NCBI RefSeq assembly: GCF_022201045.2
Contig: NC_068560.1
Location: 29,219,501 to 29,283,500, forward strand
Length of the DNA: 64,000 bases
Source: Citrus sinensis
Lineage: Eukaryota; Streptophyta; Magnoliopsida; Sapindales; Rutaceae
Direction of reading: 5' to 3'
Under the pieces are notes generated by a model. It was given only the letters and a program-made list of their open reading frames with translations, had not been told where the DNA came from and searched no databases. How positions within the stretch are numbered: the stretch's first letter is position 1; every line of letters starts with the position of its first letter. The position numbers and the translations under genes were made by a program. Shown here in pieces: positions 21,259 through 33,797 of the stretch.

Positions 21259-22192
21259 TACACCATATCAAGTTCCCCGACAATAAACTTCACTGGAACT
21301 TTCACTTGCACCTCAGTCCATGCAGCCGTCATCTCCCAATTTCTGAAGAGAATGATTACTAGACAAATTAGCGACAAAATTTCAGTGCATATGCCCGCAC
21401 TTCGTAAAATGTAGATTTAATCAATCTATTGTCCTTTTTACTCTTTTTTATTTAAAAAAAAAAAATAATATGCATGCAGTTTTGGTTGCACGGCTCAAAT
21501 ATGCAATTTGTAGAGTGCAGACGTATGGGGGGGGGGGGGGGGGGGGGAACAAAATAGTTTAATTGTAAGGAGCTAACAAATTCATTGCTCGGTAGTAGTT
21601 TAGAGCCCCAGTAAAGCCTCTCTGGTTGAATTTTGTGGCATAGAAACTAAGGTCTTGTTCTGAACACCATGAGGGCAGGGTGACTCGATTTTCAGGATCG
21701 ATTCCGAAGGCATTTTCTTCAGGAAAGCAACTTGGACCTGGCTTGCGATTTGCCAGAATATTCTTGAGTACTTTTGCTGTACCAACTTGAGCAATCTGTG
21801 CTTCAATCTTTCCAGGTTCCTGTAACGAATTAAGCAATAAGAACGAAATAGTGAGGAGCTCAATGTCACTTTTACCATAAATTAATGTGGTAAATTATAG
21901 ATGCAAGCACATGCACTAACTGAGGTAAAGTTGTCGGTGTTAAATTAATTTAACTGTTAAATTCTCTTGTAGTAGTATAGAAGGCTTGGGGTTGAACCCA
22001 GACACATGGAAAATCACGAAGTTGGGTTACCATCGCGCTTTTAAAAAAATTAGGGAAAAAAATCTGGCGGCGCCATGTGTACCAAAGTTCAGGGAAGCCA
22101 TGGAGGAAGAGTACAACGGGGCCTTCTCCTTTCTCTGCTATGTGCATTCTTATGCCGTTAACTCCCACCATTCCATGCTTTATCTCCTCCAT

Positions 22193-22760
22193 TTCTGATT
22201 TCTCTTGCAATTGCGCTCATCTTTATGTGTGACGTACGGATACTTCGGTTTGTTCACTCAATCAATGTGCTTGGCTTTCCAAGATAGATTACCGTTGGCT
22301 GTTGCATTAAAGTTCATCGAAAATAAATGCTCCTGAGATTTGACTTTACGTTTTACTGTTACTTCATCTTATCGGGAAGGCAACAAAGTTGAACAGTAGA
22401 ATGAAACTCCTATGAGGGAAGTGCACTTGCCATAGATTAATTGGGGGATGCAGAAAAAATATCTCCATGAAGAAAAGAGTATTGTTATATTTCTCCAGAA
22501 GTATGATGAGACGTTTTGATGGAACGATATAATCAATAATTATGAAATGTCGCTTTAGCCAACTCCATATAAGAACAGTACATAAAAAGAAAATATTAAA
22601 TTACAAAAATTTATGGGAGCATTTCTAAAAAAGAGCAATGTTATATTTCTCAAGAAGTAGAATGAGATGCCGTTCATCTATTATGATGGGATAATATAAT
22701 GAGTAATTTACAAGTTATGATATTAATCATTTAACAGATAAATGTCCTGTTAGCGCATGA
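22193..22760. other. Divergent EH2b/PMEI-2 intergenic region, proximal part
   Basis: Homologous to 6946-7513 in unit 1 and 39992-40560 in unit 3. No additional feature seen. Confidence 0.45.
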
Positions 22761-23599
22761 TGGGATAATATTTGTTTATGCCATGAAATTCTTTATGCCA
22801 TTAATTTGAATTGGTGAAGTTGTATTGGAATATTTTTTATTTTGGACTGTTGAATTTTTAATCTATGACATATTGGTAAATTGGCTTTCATGCTATGTTG
22901 AATTTGATTAATTTCAAAAGTTTGAGCTATTTATGTTTAGAAGTAGTTTCTTTAATTTCATTAATATTTGACCTATGTTATTTTTTCTAATTTTCTAGTA
23001 ACAAGATATGGATACACATGATGTTGATGGTGAGGATAGCAATATTTGGTTACCAGCGAATGTCGCAGAGATGAATGCTATAAGAGATGGGATTGCAACT
23101 TTTATAAGGCACGATTACACATAATGTATAATGTGTACCATATAATTTTTTATAATTATTTTGTTTAAATCATGTGTTGTAATATATATCTTAATTATAG
23201 TGTAAAAACAATGACAATGTAAAACTTTTTTTTAATTAATGGTAATTATAAAACTTTATCATCATTTAATTTTTTATAATAGTTTTGCTTAAATTATTAT
23301 GGTATATTTGTGTATGTAATATTGTCACAATTATTTTCTAACTATAATTATAACTTAAAATGTTTAGTAAAAACTGTTTTTGAAAAAAGTATTACCGAAC
23401 GCATATTATCTGTTTTATCATTTTCAACCATATCTACCAAACGCATATTACTGTTTTCAGTTTGGAAATATAGGACACAAAAAATGATACCAAACGCATA
23501 CTTAAATTCAAAATACAGCAACTGCAAAACACCATTTTCATTTTCATTTCATTTTTATTCTTAGAAAATACAAATTCAGAAACAATACCAAACGGACCC
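22761..23599. mobile_element. Truncated PIF/Harbinger remnant, unit 2
   Basis: 839 bp, absent from unit 1 (junction near 7514) and present in unit 3. Its right end reads ATACCAAACGGACCC followed by TTA, the inverse of a Harbinger terminus (GGGTCCGTTTGG). The left terminus is missing. After an intron-like TTTTCTAG it encodes a short tail (about 23009-23124) ending in AEMNAIRDGIATFIRHDY, resembling the C-terminal end of plant Harbinger nucleases. It lies between the divergent EH2b and PMEI genes. Confidence 0.65.
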
Positions 23600-23857
23600 T
23601 TAAGTTCCACCAACTGTTTATCAGAATTATTTTAAATCCTATCCTATTTATTTTAAAAAAAGTGTGTGGTAAAAGATTTTATTAGACTTACCGTATAAAA
23701 TCCAATCACGCATTGCTATTCCAATAATAGCACGTCCAAAAATAACCTATAAAATGAATGAATCATGATGTTCCAGACACATTGTTGAATCAATGTTTTA
23801 CACTGACCACAAAAAGGCTCCAAACAAACTGCGCTTCTAGCGCTTCTCTTGATCTCC

Positions 23858-23863
23858 TATAAA
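23858..23863 (+). promoter_or_regulatory. TATA box of PMEI copy 2
   Basis: TATAAA 97 bp upstream of the ATG at 23960, conserved with units 1 and 3. Confidence 0.55.
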
Positions 23864-23959
23864 AATTGTCACCCACAAATTCTTCTTATTATATATCTAA
23901 ACATCGTTAATTGATTTTCATTCCAGAATAGCCAATTAAGATCAAGGAACAACAAAACC

Positions 23960-24496
23960 ATGAAGAGAATCTCAGTATGCCTCTTTGTTCCTCTTCTGGT
24001 TATCTCCCTATTGCCCTGCAAAAACACTGAAGCAAGTAATGATTTAATCACAACAACTTGTGAAAAAACAATGTACAAGGAACTCTGCATAGCTTCTTTA
24101 AGATCAGACAAGGACAGCAGCGGGTCTGACCTCCAAGGCCTTGGCAAAATTTCTTTAAAAATTACGTTGGCCGATGCCAATGAAATTCAGGGTTATATTT
24201 CAGAGTTGCTAAAGAAAGATGGGAAGCCATTTCTTCAACAATGCTTGAAGGATTGTTCCGAAAATTTACAGGATGCGATTTTGGAGATTAAAGACTCGAT
24301 AGCAGCTATCGATTCTAGGAGTTACGGTGATGTTAATACATGGGTCAGTGCTGCTATGAGCTATGAAGAATCCTGCGAAGATGGTTTCAAGGAAAAACCA
24401 GGCTTCAAATCTCCATTAACTCAGATGAATGCAAAATTTAGTCAGCTCTGTGGTATTTCTTTAACCATTAGCAATCTCTTGGCTGGCAAAGCATAA
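23960..24496 (+). CDS. Secreted invertase/pectin-methylesterase inhibitor-like protein, copy 2
   Basis: Single exon, 178 aa, same architecture as copy 1: signal peptide of about 26 residues, cysteine pairs C34-C43 and C99-C139, extra C95 and C164. The protein equals that of copy 3 and differs from copy 1 at residues 35, 54, 72 and 165. Its partner EH2b is dead, so this inhibitor has kept its frame independently of the hydrolase beside it. The core promoter is unchanged, but a Harbinger remnant sits a few hundred bases upstream. Confidence 0.9.
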   Translation: MKRISVCLFVPLLVISLLPCKNTEASNDLITTTCEKTMYKELCIASLRSDKDSSGSDLQGLGKISLKITLADANEIQGYISELLKKDGKPFLQQCLKDCSENLQDAILEIKDSIAAIDSRSYGDVNTWVSAAMSYEESCEDGFKEKPGFKSPLTQMNAKFSQLCGISLTISNLLAGKA

Positions 24497-25064
24497 CATC
24501 CTTTTTTTTTTTTTTCAGTTTTTATAAGGACATTTTTATTTTAAGATTTCGGTTCAATCTCGCTTCTCTGAAAGTAAAATTTTAAGACTTACAAAAAGAA
24601 TGTACAGTCTACGAAAGTGAGATATATCCTATGTAATGGAAAACAAAATAATTCAATTGATTTGTTTGTTCTATTCCACAGTGGGTACACATTAAACCAC
24701 CATTTTTAATTAGAAGAGAAATTTTATGAAGCGTTCATAAAATTACAACGTTAGGGATTTGAGCTTCTCCTTGAGAAACTACAAGCATGCAACGTAATTA
24801 TTAATGGACATGTGAAACTAATATAAACGTATATTAATTTAATTACAATCTGATAAACAAAAATTAATCGACCAAATAAAATAAGTCAATCCATTATTCT
24901 CTGTTTTCTCTCTTTCCCTTCAAAGGAATTCAAGAAAGTCTATTTATCCAATTTTTATGTTTAAACAACAGTTTAATTTTGATTACTTAAAACATTTCAG
25001 TGGGTATATTGTTTTTTTCCTTTCTCAAGTTTCTTTCACAAATATGAATATATAAATGCATAAA

Positions 25065-25115
<51 letters not shown>

Positions 25116-25651
25116 AATTTGAGAAAAAAATTGTCATCCAATAACATTGGAGCACATGTCCACGGGGTGAAAAAGTAAGAACAAGGCGCAAGCAGAAAGG
25201 ATAGAAATTTTACTGTACACACAAATAAAATCTCAGAAACCAAGATGAGGGTTTCCGAGAAGAACTATGTGCGAGATCACTGAAATCAAGTAAGAAAAGA
25301 AAAGCAGAGACTAGTTAAACAGAACAGAGTTAGCTTGTTCTTGTAAGCAAAAGGGAATATTAAATAAAAACAAGAAGAGAGTTGAAGCAGATCTTGGAGA
25401 GTGGAGGCTGGGGAGTATTTTGCAAAGTTAACAAGCTAACCAAGCAGAGCCAAACCCTAGTCTTAAGAAATCCTTATATAGAGAGATTCCAAGCTATGCA
25501 TGCATATTACTATAATGCCCTGGAGAAGTCTAGGGTTTATGAAATCTTGATAGTTGCTCCATAACTTCACAACTCACTCATTCATCATTAGTGGGGTAGA
25601 TGAAGGCTAGCAAAAAAATTGTCAGTTTAGTTATGGATTGGATTTTGAATC
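24497..25651. other. Tail of unit 2
   Basis: Homologous to 8424-9560. The (TA)n run is longer here (25069-25111). In this tail units 1 and 3 share several bases that unit 2 lacks. No gene seen. Confidence 0.45.
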
Positions 25652-26486
25652 CACTACAACATGGGTGACATAATTTTGTCGCCCAGAAAGCGGTGACGCA
25701 GGTACATGGGCAACAACATGTATCGCCCAACCAAATCATGCTGTCATCTATTTACATGGCTGGGCGACGCAAGCGTGTCGCCCGCGTTGCTCAGCCTCCC
25801 ACGCCATGTATGCCCATTTGGTTGGGTGATGGGGGAAAAGCCACCCGCCTTGCCCAAACTTGACATGGCCAAATTTTAGGCAACACGGGCAACCATCCAC
25901 GTTCTTGATTGGCTGACACACCAATCTTCTCTTTAACCTCAAAGTAATTCTAAGTTTAGATCAATAATTTCTTAGAGGCATTTAAACAAACATTTGGTGT
26001 GCGCCATTTATTAGATATCTTAATCTTCAAAAAACTCTCATATTTTCATACCCAATACACACCCTAGTGATTAACTATGATTAATGATGAACCAAGCAGG
26101 CAATTTTTACAAAAATTTATTCTAAATTCATGAAAAAAATCAAGAAAGTACCTAAGCCACCGAAACCGTATGTAAAGAAACTTGTTGGAAGCAAAATAAC
26201 TCACACACATCTCTGGAAGTGAAGGAAATCGCTGCTGGAAGTGAAAAAACTCGGCGAAACTCAAGAAACACGGGAAGTGAAGGAACTTTGTGTGGGCATA
26301 TTTCGGGCAATGCTTTTAGGTGACTATTGGGCGAAATGCTTGTGTGTTTTTTTTTTTTTTGAGAATTTAGGGATAATTTAATCCCAGAGTTCTGTAAGTA
26401 GTTGTTATTATAAGAAAAATTGAAGTGAGGTCTTTTTTTATATTAAAATTTAAAAAATAGTTAAATGAGAAAATTCCCCTTTTCGT
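25652..26486. mobile_element. CACTA-like transposon end fragment at the unit 2/3 junction
   Basis: Second copy of the fragment at 9561-10410, again from CACTACAACATGGG to the start of the next unit. One short stretch near 25680 is missing compared with copy 1. Confidence 0.45.
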
Positions 26487-27261
26487 TTCTAAAACATTCT
26501 ATAAACTACTTTTGCTCCATTTTTGCGGTAAATGCAGTACCAAGTATTAAATGCCATTTTTATTTTATGTTTTAATTTGAGGCTGTTTTTATTTTCAAAT
26601 TACTAAGTGACATGATGAAATTATTCCAATCGATAGCCTCCAACAACTGGAATTTGTGATTCTTGAGCAAATATAAAAATCTGTACTGCTGCTGCAGTGC
26701 AGATTAAAACTTCTTAATGAAGTCAAGAATCTGAGCGTTGACCTCCTCTGCTTTTTCTTGGTGGATGAAGTGACATGCATTTTTAATCACAACAATTTCC
26801 TCCAGCAATGGCACCTTCTTCTTGAAATCCCCATTTTGTACGTATTCCTTCACCCAGGTGTCGTATACAAATTATCCATTTCCCCAACAATAAATTTAAC
26901 TGGCACTCGTACTTGTAACCCACTCCATGCTGCTGTGAGCTCCCAATTTCTGCAGTTCAAATATAACAATTAGACCATTTAACTATTAGCAAATACAATC
27001 ATAAGCCGTTAGTGTCGCTTAATTTTACAAGAACTGTTCTGTTATTAGAGCAATGATATTTTGACAGAAATGTTTGACAGAATATGCTGAGAGAAACAAC
27101 AGCACATCGATTCGGTTTACCTTACTAATTGAAAAGTAATCAATTAACAGATGTACCGTTATTTCTGTTAGAACCCTGTCAGCCTCCAGTTTCTTTATCA
27201 TTCTTCTGATCTTTAATGTTATTATAAAAAACTTACAAATCTATTGCCCGGTAGTAGTTCA

Positions 27262-28809
27262 TGTTGGGAAAATATGCTCTTTAAAAGCATATGTGTTTAT
27301 TTAATTGTAATAAACATTTTTTTCTGATTAATAAAATAAATGAGGTATTTTATTCAAATATCTTAATTGCATTAATATTTGTATTAAAGTTCATTTAATC
27401 ATATTATATGTATTTATGTGATTACCATGTGGATTCACAGAAGACATAAATATAAGGTATCTTATGATTAAATAAATTTAGTTCGTAGTTGATAAATAAA
27501 GTGGGGCACTTTATTTAGGTATAGACTGTAATAAATTCATTGAATGATTTGTCTTAATCATGTATGAATTTATTGATGTAGTGCGACTACATTGAACATG
27601 ATCACATATGAGATTTAATTAACTTTGTAATAACTGTCAGACTTATTAAATCTCATAGGCATTGGTTTTACTGTAATCTTAATCTTGAGTTAATTATGAT
27701 TTCATGATTGTAATTGTTATTCCATTTGAGTTACCAATGGGCACGACACATACTTGTGGTCAAGATTACCCGGTATCCTGGTGGGAGCAATTATGAGTAT
27801 TGGAGTTATGAATTAACAATATAGAATTTATACAACACATCTCTTGATGGGTTTTCGGCACTTGATCATAGAATTCTCTGGCCAGAGTGTGTCAACATAT
27901 TTAGTATGTTGAAAATGATCATTAGAGAAAACCAGTAAGGATCAAGGAATAAGATGTTATTAAATTGATTGGACAGTTGAGATATCAATTTAATTAACGA
28001 TGTGGTACAAAGGATTGTGCAGTAAAGAAATCAATGTGGCTTGGGACGAATTATTATTCGAGCATACAATTATGGAAGTCAGTTCCAATCTTTTAGTGGA
28101 GTAGATTTGGAATTAAGTAACTGGGCTAGTTTAATTACATGCCTAATTATTGTAGCCACTATTGTATGTTCCCAAATGATCCTCGAGTTAGCTCATTTAA
28201 TTGACTGCACCACTACTGGACTAATAAGTAAGATAACTAGCTACTTTGGTCAAAAGCCTAAATATATCATTTAGTGGGAGGCTCCATTTAATTAGTTTTT
28301 GTATAAGGGGCCTTATGTTATTTTACAAGGTGGGTCCCCTATTGAAAAAGAAAATAACGTGAGTTTTATTTAGGACATTATTTGGAGCCTAGGGTTTTCA
28401 CTAAAGAGAGATATATAAGGCTTATTTTCTCTAAAGAAAAAAGAGAAGCCACTTTATACAAATCGGAGAATAAGATTTTTCTCTCTATTGTTGAGAGAAA
28501 AATTTTCTCGTGCTAGTTGCTTTGGTAGTGATAAAGGCATCCACACGTCAAGTGCAGATCGAACCTGAGTCATAACCTGGAAGATCATTGGTGACAGTTC
28601 GTGATCTAACAAGCGTGGTGGGGACGGATCGTGATCTAACAAGATTGGTGGTGGTGACGGATCGTGATCTAGGAGTCTAAATCACTTCAGCGGAAAAAAC
28701 TAACTCGGATTTTCAAGGTACGATTTCTAGATTACGTATTCCTATATATTATATGAGAGCGGTCCTTAAAAGATTTTATAAAATTTTAAAAACCTGATTT
28801 TCCCCAACA
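27262..28809 (+). repeat. 5' LTR of the 8.1-kb element
   Basis: 1548 bp, TG...CA, followed by the tRNA-Met primer site. Confidence 0.93.
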
Positions 28810-29099
28810 ATTGGTATCAGAGCCATCTCATATTAATATATAAGAATTTCGTATGAAATCATTCTTGAAATTTATGTATTAGAGTGACACATTTTATTCA
28901 GATATATATTATTTGTTTAATATATGAATAAAGCATGTTTTGGTTTGTCTTAATTCATGGTTAGATTTTCTGTTGTATTTTTTCTTTGGATCTGTAACAG
29001 GAGGGGTGGTTTTTTATCACCATGTTTCCCTCTTGATTTATTTTACTGTTATAGAATTTTTGTAAGCCAAAATTGGCATAGGAAATTTGTAATTCATCA

Positions 29100-29400
29100 C
29101 TGGAAAATGAGATCAAAGCGACGGAAGCCGGAATTTTTTTTTCAGCGGCGGCCACCAACCAACAACGCAAAAACACTCGCGCAGCAGCAACGCACAGCAG
29201 GCAGCGCGCGCGGCCAGCATGGCCAGCAGCGCACGCTGCGCGTACAGCAAGCAGCGAGCAAGCGCTGGCGCACGCAGCACGCGCAGCTGCAGCGCGCGCT
29301 GGCCAGCGTGGCCAGTGGGGCCAGTGGCGCCCGCTGCATGTGCAGCAGAAGCGTGCGCCGGTTTGGTCAGTTTCCGGTGACGTGGTGACGGTCGGCTGCT
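29100..29400 (+). other. GC-rich CAGC/GCGC leader segment in the LTR element
   Basis: A block of CAGC, GCGC and GGCCAGC words stands out in AT-rich surroundings, between the primer site and gag. Frames are open on both strands, as expected from composition, and are probably not genes. Confidence 0.7.
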
Positions 29401-30651
29401 GTCTGAACAGTGGTGGAGCTTTGTGGAGATGGCGGATGGGGAAGATGAAAGGAAGAAAAATATGATTTTAGGGTTTCATGATTTTTATCATGGAGGTCCC
29501 TATAGTTTCATAAGTTTTCTTTCGGGCAGAAATGTTTCAATTGTTTGTATTTAAATCAAAAAACAGTTTTGGGCTTAAAGAATCATAGTTTTAGGCCCAA
29601 TTAATATTTGGGCTTAATGGATTATAATGCATAGATAAATTGAACACATTAAATCTATTTTGGTCCAAAAGTTTTATTTTAACAAAAAAAAAATTTTAAT
29701 TAATTATTTATTTCTTTTTAAAATTAAAAATTGGACCGATTATAAATTTAAAAGCCCAATTTCCCCTAGTCCATTAACAAAAACAAGATTATGGAAGATA
29801 GACATTGACAAGAAGCCCAATAAAGATTAGGCTTAGAGTTAATGTATTTTTCATTATTAGGAAAGCCATGAATTAAGATTATTTAATTATTTTTCTATAT
29901 GTTATGTTTTGGATGATAACATGCCATGATAACATGTCATATAAAATAGGTAGTGCCACTCTATGCATAATGATACATGTCATTCATTAATTATGAATTT
30001 CATTATATTGTTTGAAATTTGCTTATGCTTAATAATATTGGATATCATCTAGATAATATTATAGGAAGCATGCAATTAACAATATGTATGTTTTAAAAGG
30101 AAAAACCAATTTTAAAATATTGAGTGGGAGAGGGAAAATTCAAGATAATTTTCCCACGGGCTCCATTGTTAGTTCAATAATAAAATTATATATATACCTC
30201 GACTTTATGATACGGTGATGCTCCCTTCGGATGGTATATATATTAGATATTTTATTTGATGAACTTCTTCAAAGATAAAATCGAAATATTTTTCAATCGA
30301 TTGTTCACCCCAACGGTGACTATTGATATGAAAAATACGTAGATTGAAACAATGGTTATATACTCAACTAAAGTTTGTTATTAACCTTCCCAACGAAGCT
30401 CTGTTAATAAATTTAGGCCCAAAGAGATAACGATAATTATTTATCATGTCTCTACATGAAAGTAAATAATCTAATGGATAATTGGGTCTAGTAAGTGTAG
30501 ACATGACTTCCCCAACGGATAGCTTGTCAAAGCGGTACTAGATTATCGTTACAATAAATTAAAATGCATTTATGGTTTTTTGCATTTTTGTCATTTATTG
30601 TGAATATTGTTTCAAAGTATTTATGCATGTTTATTTTATTTTTTTCAGAAA

Positions 30652-31476
30652 ATGTCTTCCATCAACCCATTATTAATTATCCTTGTTAAAAATGAACTCA
30701 CTGGCGAAAATTATTTAGATTGGAAACGCGATCTATTTAATATTCTCACTGCTAAAGGAAGCAAATATGTGTTGACCCAGCCTTGCCCTCCTGAACCATC
30801 GTTATACGATTATAGAAATCAGAGGGAGCCTTATGAGAAATGGTGCGAAGCTAACAAAATGGCTAAGCGCTATATATTGGCTTCGATTTCTGTGGAACTG
30901 CATAAGAAACATCGGAGCATGGAAACAGCCACTGAAATTATGGCTAGTCTTCATCAGATGTTTTGGCAAAATACCCATTTTGCCAGCGAAGCAGCATTAA
31001 AACGTATTACGGATACTAAGATGGAAGAGGGCACAAAAGTTCGTGATCATGTCCTCAAAATGATGGACTATTTAAATGAGGTAGAGATTCATGGTGTTCA
31101 AATCAATGATAAATCAAAGATTAACATGGTGATTGAATCTTTACCTGATACATTCAAAGAGTTTAAGGTCAGCTATATCTTAAAAAATAAAGATATGACC
31201 TTAATTGAATTAATGCACGAACTACATGCTATAGAAGAATTTTATAATAGCAGAAAACTTCTTGGAAAAGGATTCTCTTCAAGGCTTAAGTCGAAAGACA
31301 AGAATGAGCAAGCAAGAGTTGGGATCGGCAAACTGTCCACTAAAAGAAGTGGCAAGCCAAAAGGCAAGTGTTACAAATGTGGACAGAAGGGTCACTGGAA
31401 GAAAGATTGTCCTAAGATTATTAAAATCAGGTATAGGAAATCTTTAAGCTTCCTAATTAGTTCAAATTTCTATTGA
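30652..31476 (+). CDS. Copia gag region of the 8.1-kb element
   Basis: The reading frame begins MSSINPLL and contains a Copia-type gag core (LTGENYLDWKRDL) and a C-terminal CCHC knuckle, CYKCGQKGHWKKDC. The element as a whole is broken. Confidence 0.8.
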   Translation: MSSINPLLIILVKNELTGENYLDWKRDLFNILTAKGSKYVLTQPCPPEPSLYDYRNQREPYEKWCEANKMAKRYILASISVELHKKHRSMETATEIMASLHQMFWQNTHFASEAALKRITDTKMEEGTKVRDHVLKMMDYLNEVEIHGVQINDKSKINMVIESLPDTFKEFKVSYILKNKDMTLIELMHELHAIEEFYNSRKLLGKGFSSRLKSKDKNEQARVGIGKLSTKRSGKPKGKCYKCGQKGHWKKDCPKIIKIRYRKSLSFLISSNFY

Positions 31477-32754
31477 TTCTTACAATAATGAATTCTGAGA
31501 TAACTAATCTTATTTGTAATTCATTTATTTGGTTTTCAGGAAACCAAGAGATTAAGTGAAGAAAGCTTCAAACAGCAGTTGAGGACGTGCTAGTTTATAT
31601 CAATTGAAAGACTAGATCAATTTTACAAGACTTTAGTTTTGATATTTGTCTTTATTTTTCCAAATATTAGAGGAATTTAATTTCGGTGGCTTGTTTTAAT
31701 AAACAGGAGTACACTGTTATTTATGGATCCTCTGTTTATTACTTATTTTGGTTATTTATAAAGACAATTTATATCATAGAAGTACATTGATCTATTCAAA
31801 GTAAGATATAATGATAAAAAGTATATGCATTTATCTAAGAAAAGAAATGTTTCTTCTAACCAAAAATCACCTCTGATATTTATGCTTAAGTCATATAAAC
31901 TATAATAAGATTTTAAGAAAATGATTAATGATAGACTTGTTGGCCTATTAAGATTGATCATTGTAACTCTATAAATCTTATTTAGAAAAGTAATATGACA
32001 AGGATGCTCTTTTTTGAGCTAAAAGCATAACATTGTATTTGATGATTTAGCGTATACAAATGTATACGGACTAATCAGTTTACATGTTATAAGAGGTTAT
32101 GAGTATTCTATCAATCTTGTTGATGAATATTCATTTTATTTATGTTTGTCTAAATGCGTCATGATTCCATTGCTTTTGAAATTCAAAAGAGTACGTGGAT
32201 AAGACAGAAGCAATTAGACAGGAACATAAAAGAACTTCGATATGATCGAAACAAAGAATATCTCTATGGAGAATTCAAGCACTATTTGGTTGTCAATGAT
32301 CACTATGATACAATAGTGTAATTAAATGGAGAAACAAGATTCTTTTGGATAAGACAAGATATATACTAAGTGGTTTATCATTTACCTTTTTGATTCCAGA
32401 TACTAGTATTTGAAACTACAAAGTTTATTGAACTTAGTTTCATCTATCTCGGTGTCTACTACTCCTAGATATTATGAAAAAGTCACAAACATGGTTTGAG
32501 ACACATTCGTATTTGGAGTTAACTAGTATTTCTACTAGAATCAGAGATAGAAAAGATGGATTCGTGTTCAGAAGCTTGCATGTTTTAGGTATCTTAAAGG
32601 AATAAGGGAAAGTCTGAATTATAGTCCTCAAGATAGGAATATATTTATAGAAATATTCTTTACTTTTTTTGAGGAAGACTATATAATGACTTATAACCTA
32701 AGAGTAAGGTAAAACTGGAGAAATAAAAGGGATCGGGTTGATGCTAAGCTTTCA

Positions 32755-33640
32755 ACACCTGTTACAGAACAGGAAGAACAGCAACAACCAGATGATCAAC
32801 ACAGGATTAACCCTGAACAACCATCACTTTTAGAACCTCGTCGTAGTGGGAGGGTAACTAGGTTACCTGCGAGATACATGCTTTTAAGAGAAACATATAC
32901 GGCTATCTCAGATGAACATGTACAAGATCCCACTAGTTACAACGAAGCTCTAATAGATAGAGATGTTGAATTTTGGAAAAAGGCCATGAATCAAGAAATG
33001 GAATCTATGTATTTCAATAAAGTCTGGGAACTTGTAGAGGCACCAAATGGGGTAAAACCTATAGGGTGCAAGTGGATCTACAAGAGAAAAAGAGGAGTAG
33101 ATGGAAGGGTGGAAACATTTAAAGCAAGATTAGTAGCCAAAGGGTTTACTCAGAAAGAGAGAATCGATTATGAGGAAACTTTTTTCTCCGGTTGCTATGT
33201 TTAAATCCATCAGGATTCTGCTCTCCATTGCTGCAGTGCTAGATTATAAAGTATCTGAAAAGAACTAAAAATTATATGCTTGTGTATTCTGGTGATGAAC
33301 TTATTCTAATGGGTTATACTAATTCTGATTTTTTGTCATATAAGGATTTTAGAAAATCTACTTCCGGCTATGTGTTTACATTAGGAAGTGGAGCTATTAG
33401 TTGGGTGAGTGTGAAACAATCTTGTATCACAGACTCCACAACTGAAGCTGAATATGTGGCTACATCTGAAGCTGCAAAAGAAGCTATATAGGCTCTGCAA
33501 GTTCCTACAAGATCTTGAGGTGGTACCTGCTGTAACTGCACCCCTTAAACTATTTTGTGATAATGGTGGTGCAGTAGCTCAATCTAAGGAACCACAAGAA
33601 ACAAAACATACTGACAGGAAGTATCATTTTATAAGGGAAT
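32755..33640 (+). pseudogene. Copia reverse transcriptase and RNase H remnants
   Basis: The N-terminal reverse transcriptase part (ARLVAKGFTQKERIDYEETF near 33120-33185) and RNase H motifs (STSGYVFTLGSGAISW, TEAEYVA, 33340-33470) can be recognised. Several breaks are present; decayed. Confidence 0.85.
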
Positions 33641-33797
33641 AGTGTAGAAAGGTTATATGACAGTACCCCAAAAGGCATTAGATGCTAAATGGCAGATCTT
33701 ATTACAATGGCCATTAGTGGGAAACCTTTATAACCAGCACTTAGAGCCCTAGAGCATGAGCAATATGCTAGATATGCTTTGAGAGCTAGTGGGAGAT

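Larger units (their letters stand above)
15853..22192 (-). pseudogene. Epoxide hydrolase pseudogene EH2b
   Basis: Homologous to intact EH2a and EH2c. Exon 1 keeps only about its first 44 codons (22192-22061); the rest, including the nucleophile region, is gone in a deletion of about 416 bp judged against unit 3 (39444-39859). Exon 2 (21819-21578) is complete. Exon 3 (21333-21259 and 16020-15853) is interrupted by a Copia element, and its catalytic His codon is CAA, Gln (15919-15921). Any product would lack two catalytic residues. Confidence 0.93.
10411..25651. repeat. Tandem unit 2
   Basis: Second direct repeat, holding EH1b (pseudogene), tRNA-Thr remnant, EH2b (pseudogene) and PMEI copy 2. 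Its extra length comes from a Pack-MULE (1.66 kb), a Copia element (5.24 kb) and a Harbinger remnant (0.84 kb). It lacks the 115-bp MITE of units 1 and 3. Confidence 0.9.

Noticed and set aside
25025-25243. Frame with an Ile-Tyr run
   Set aside because: Direct translation of a (TA)n microsatellite.
28041-28274. 77-codon frame present twice (also 34576-34809)
   Set aside because: It lies in both LTRs of the 8.1-kb element, so the duplication is explained; no protein features.
28957-29388. 143-codon frame in the leader of the 8.1-kb LTR element and its antisense partner
   Set aside because: Both frames are open because of the GC-rich repeat composition; no domain.
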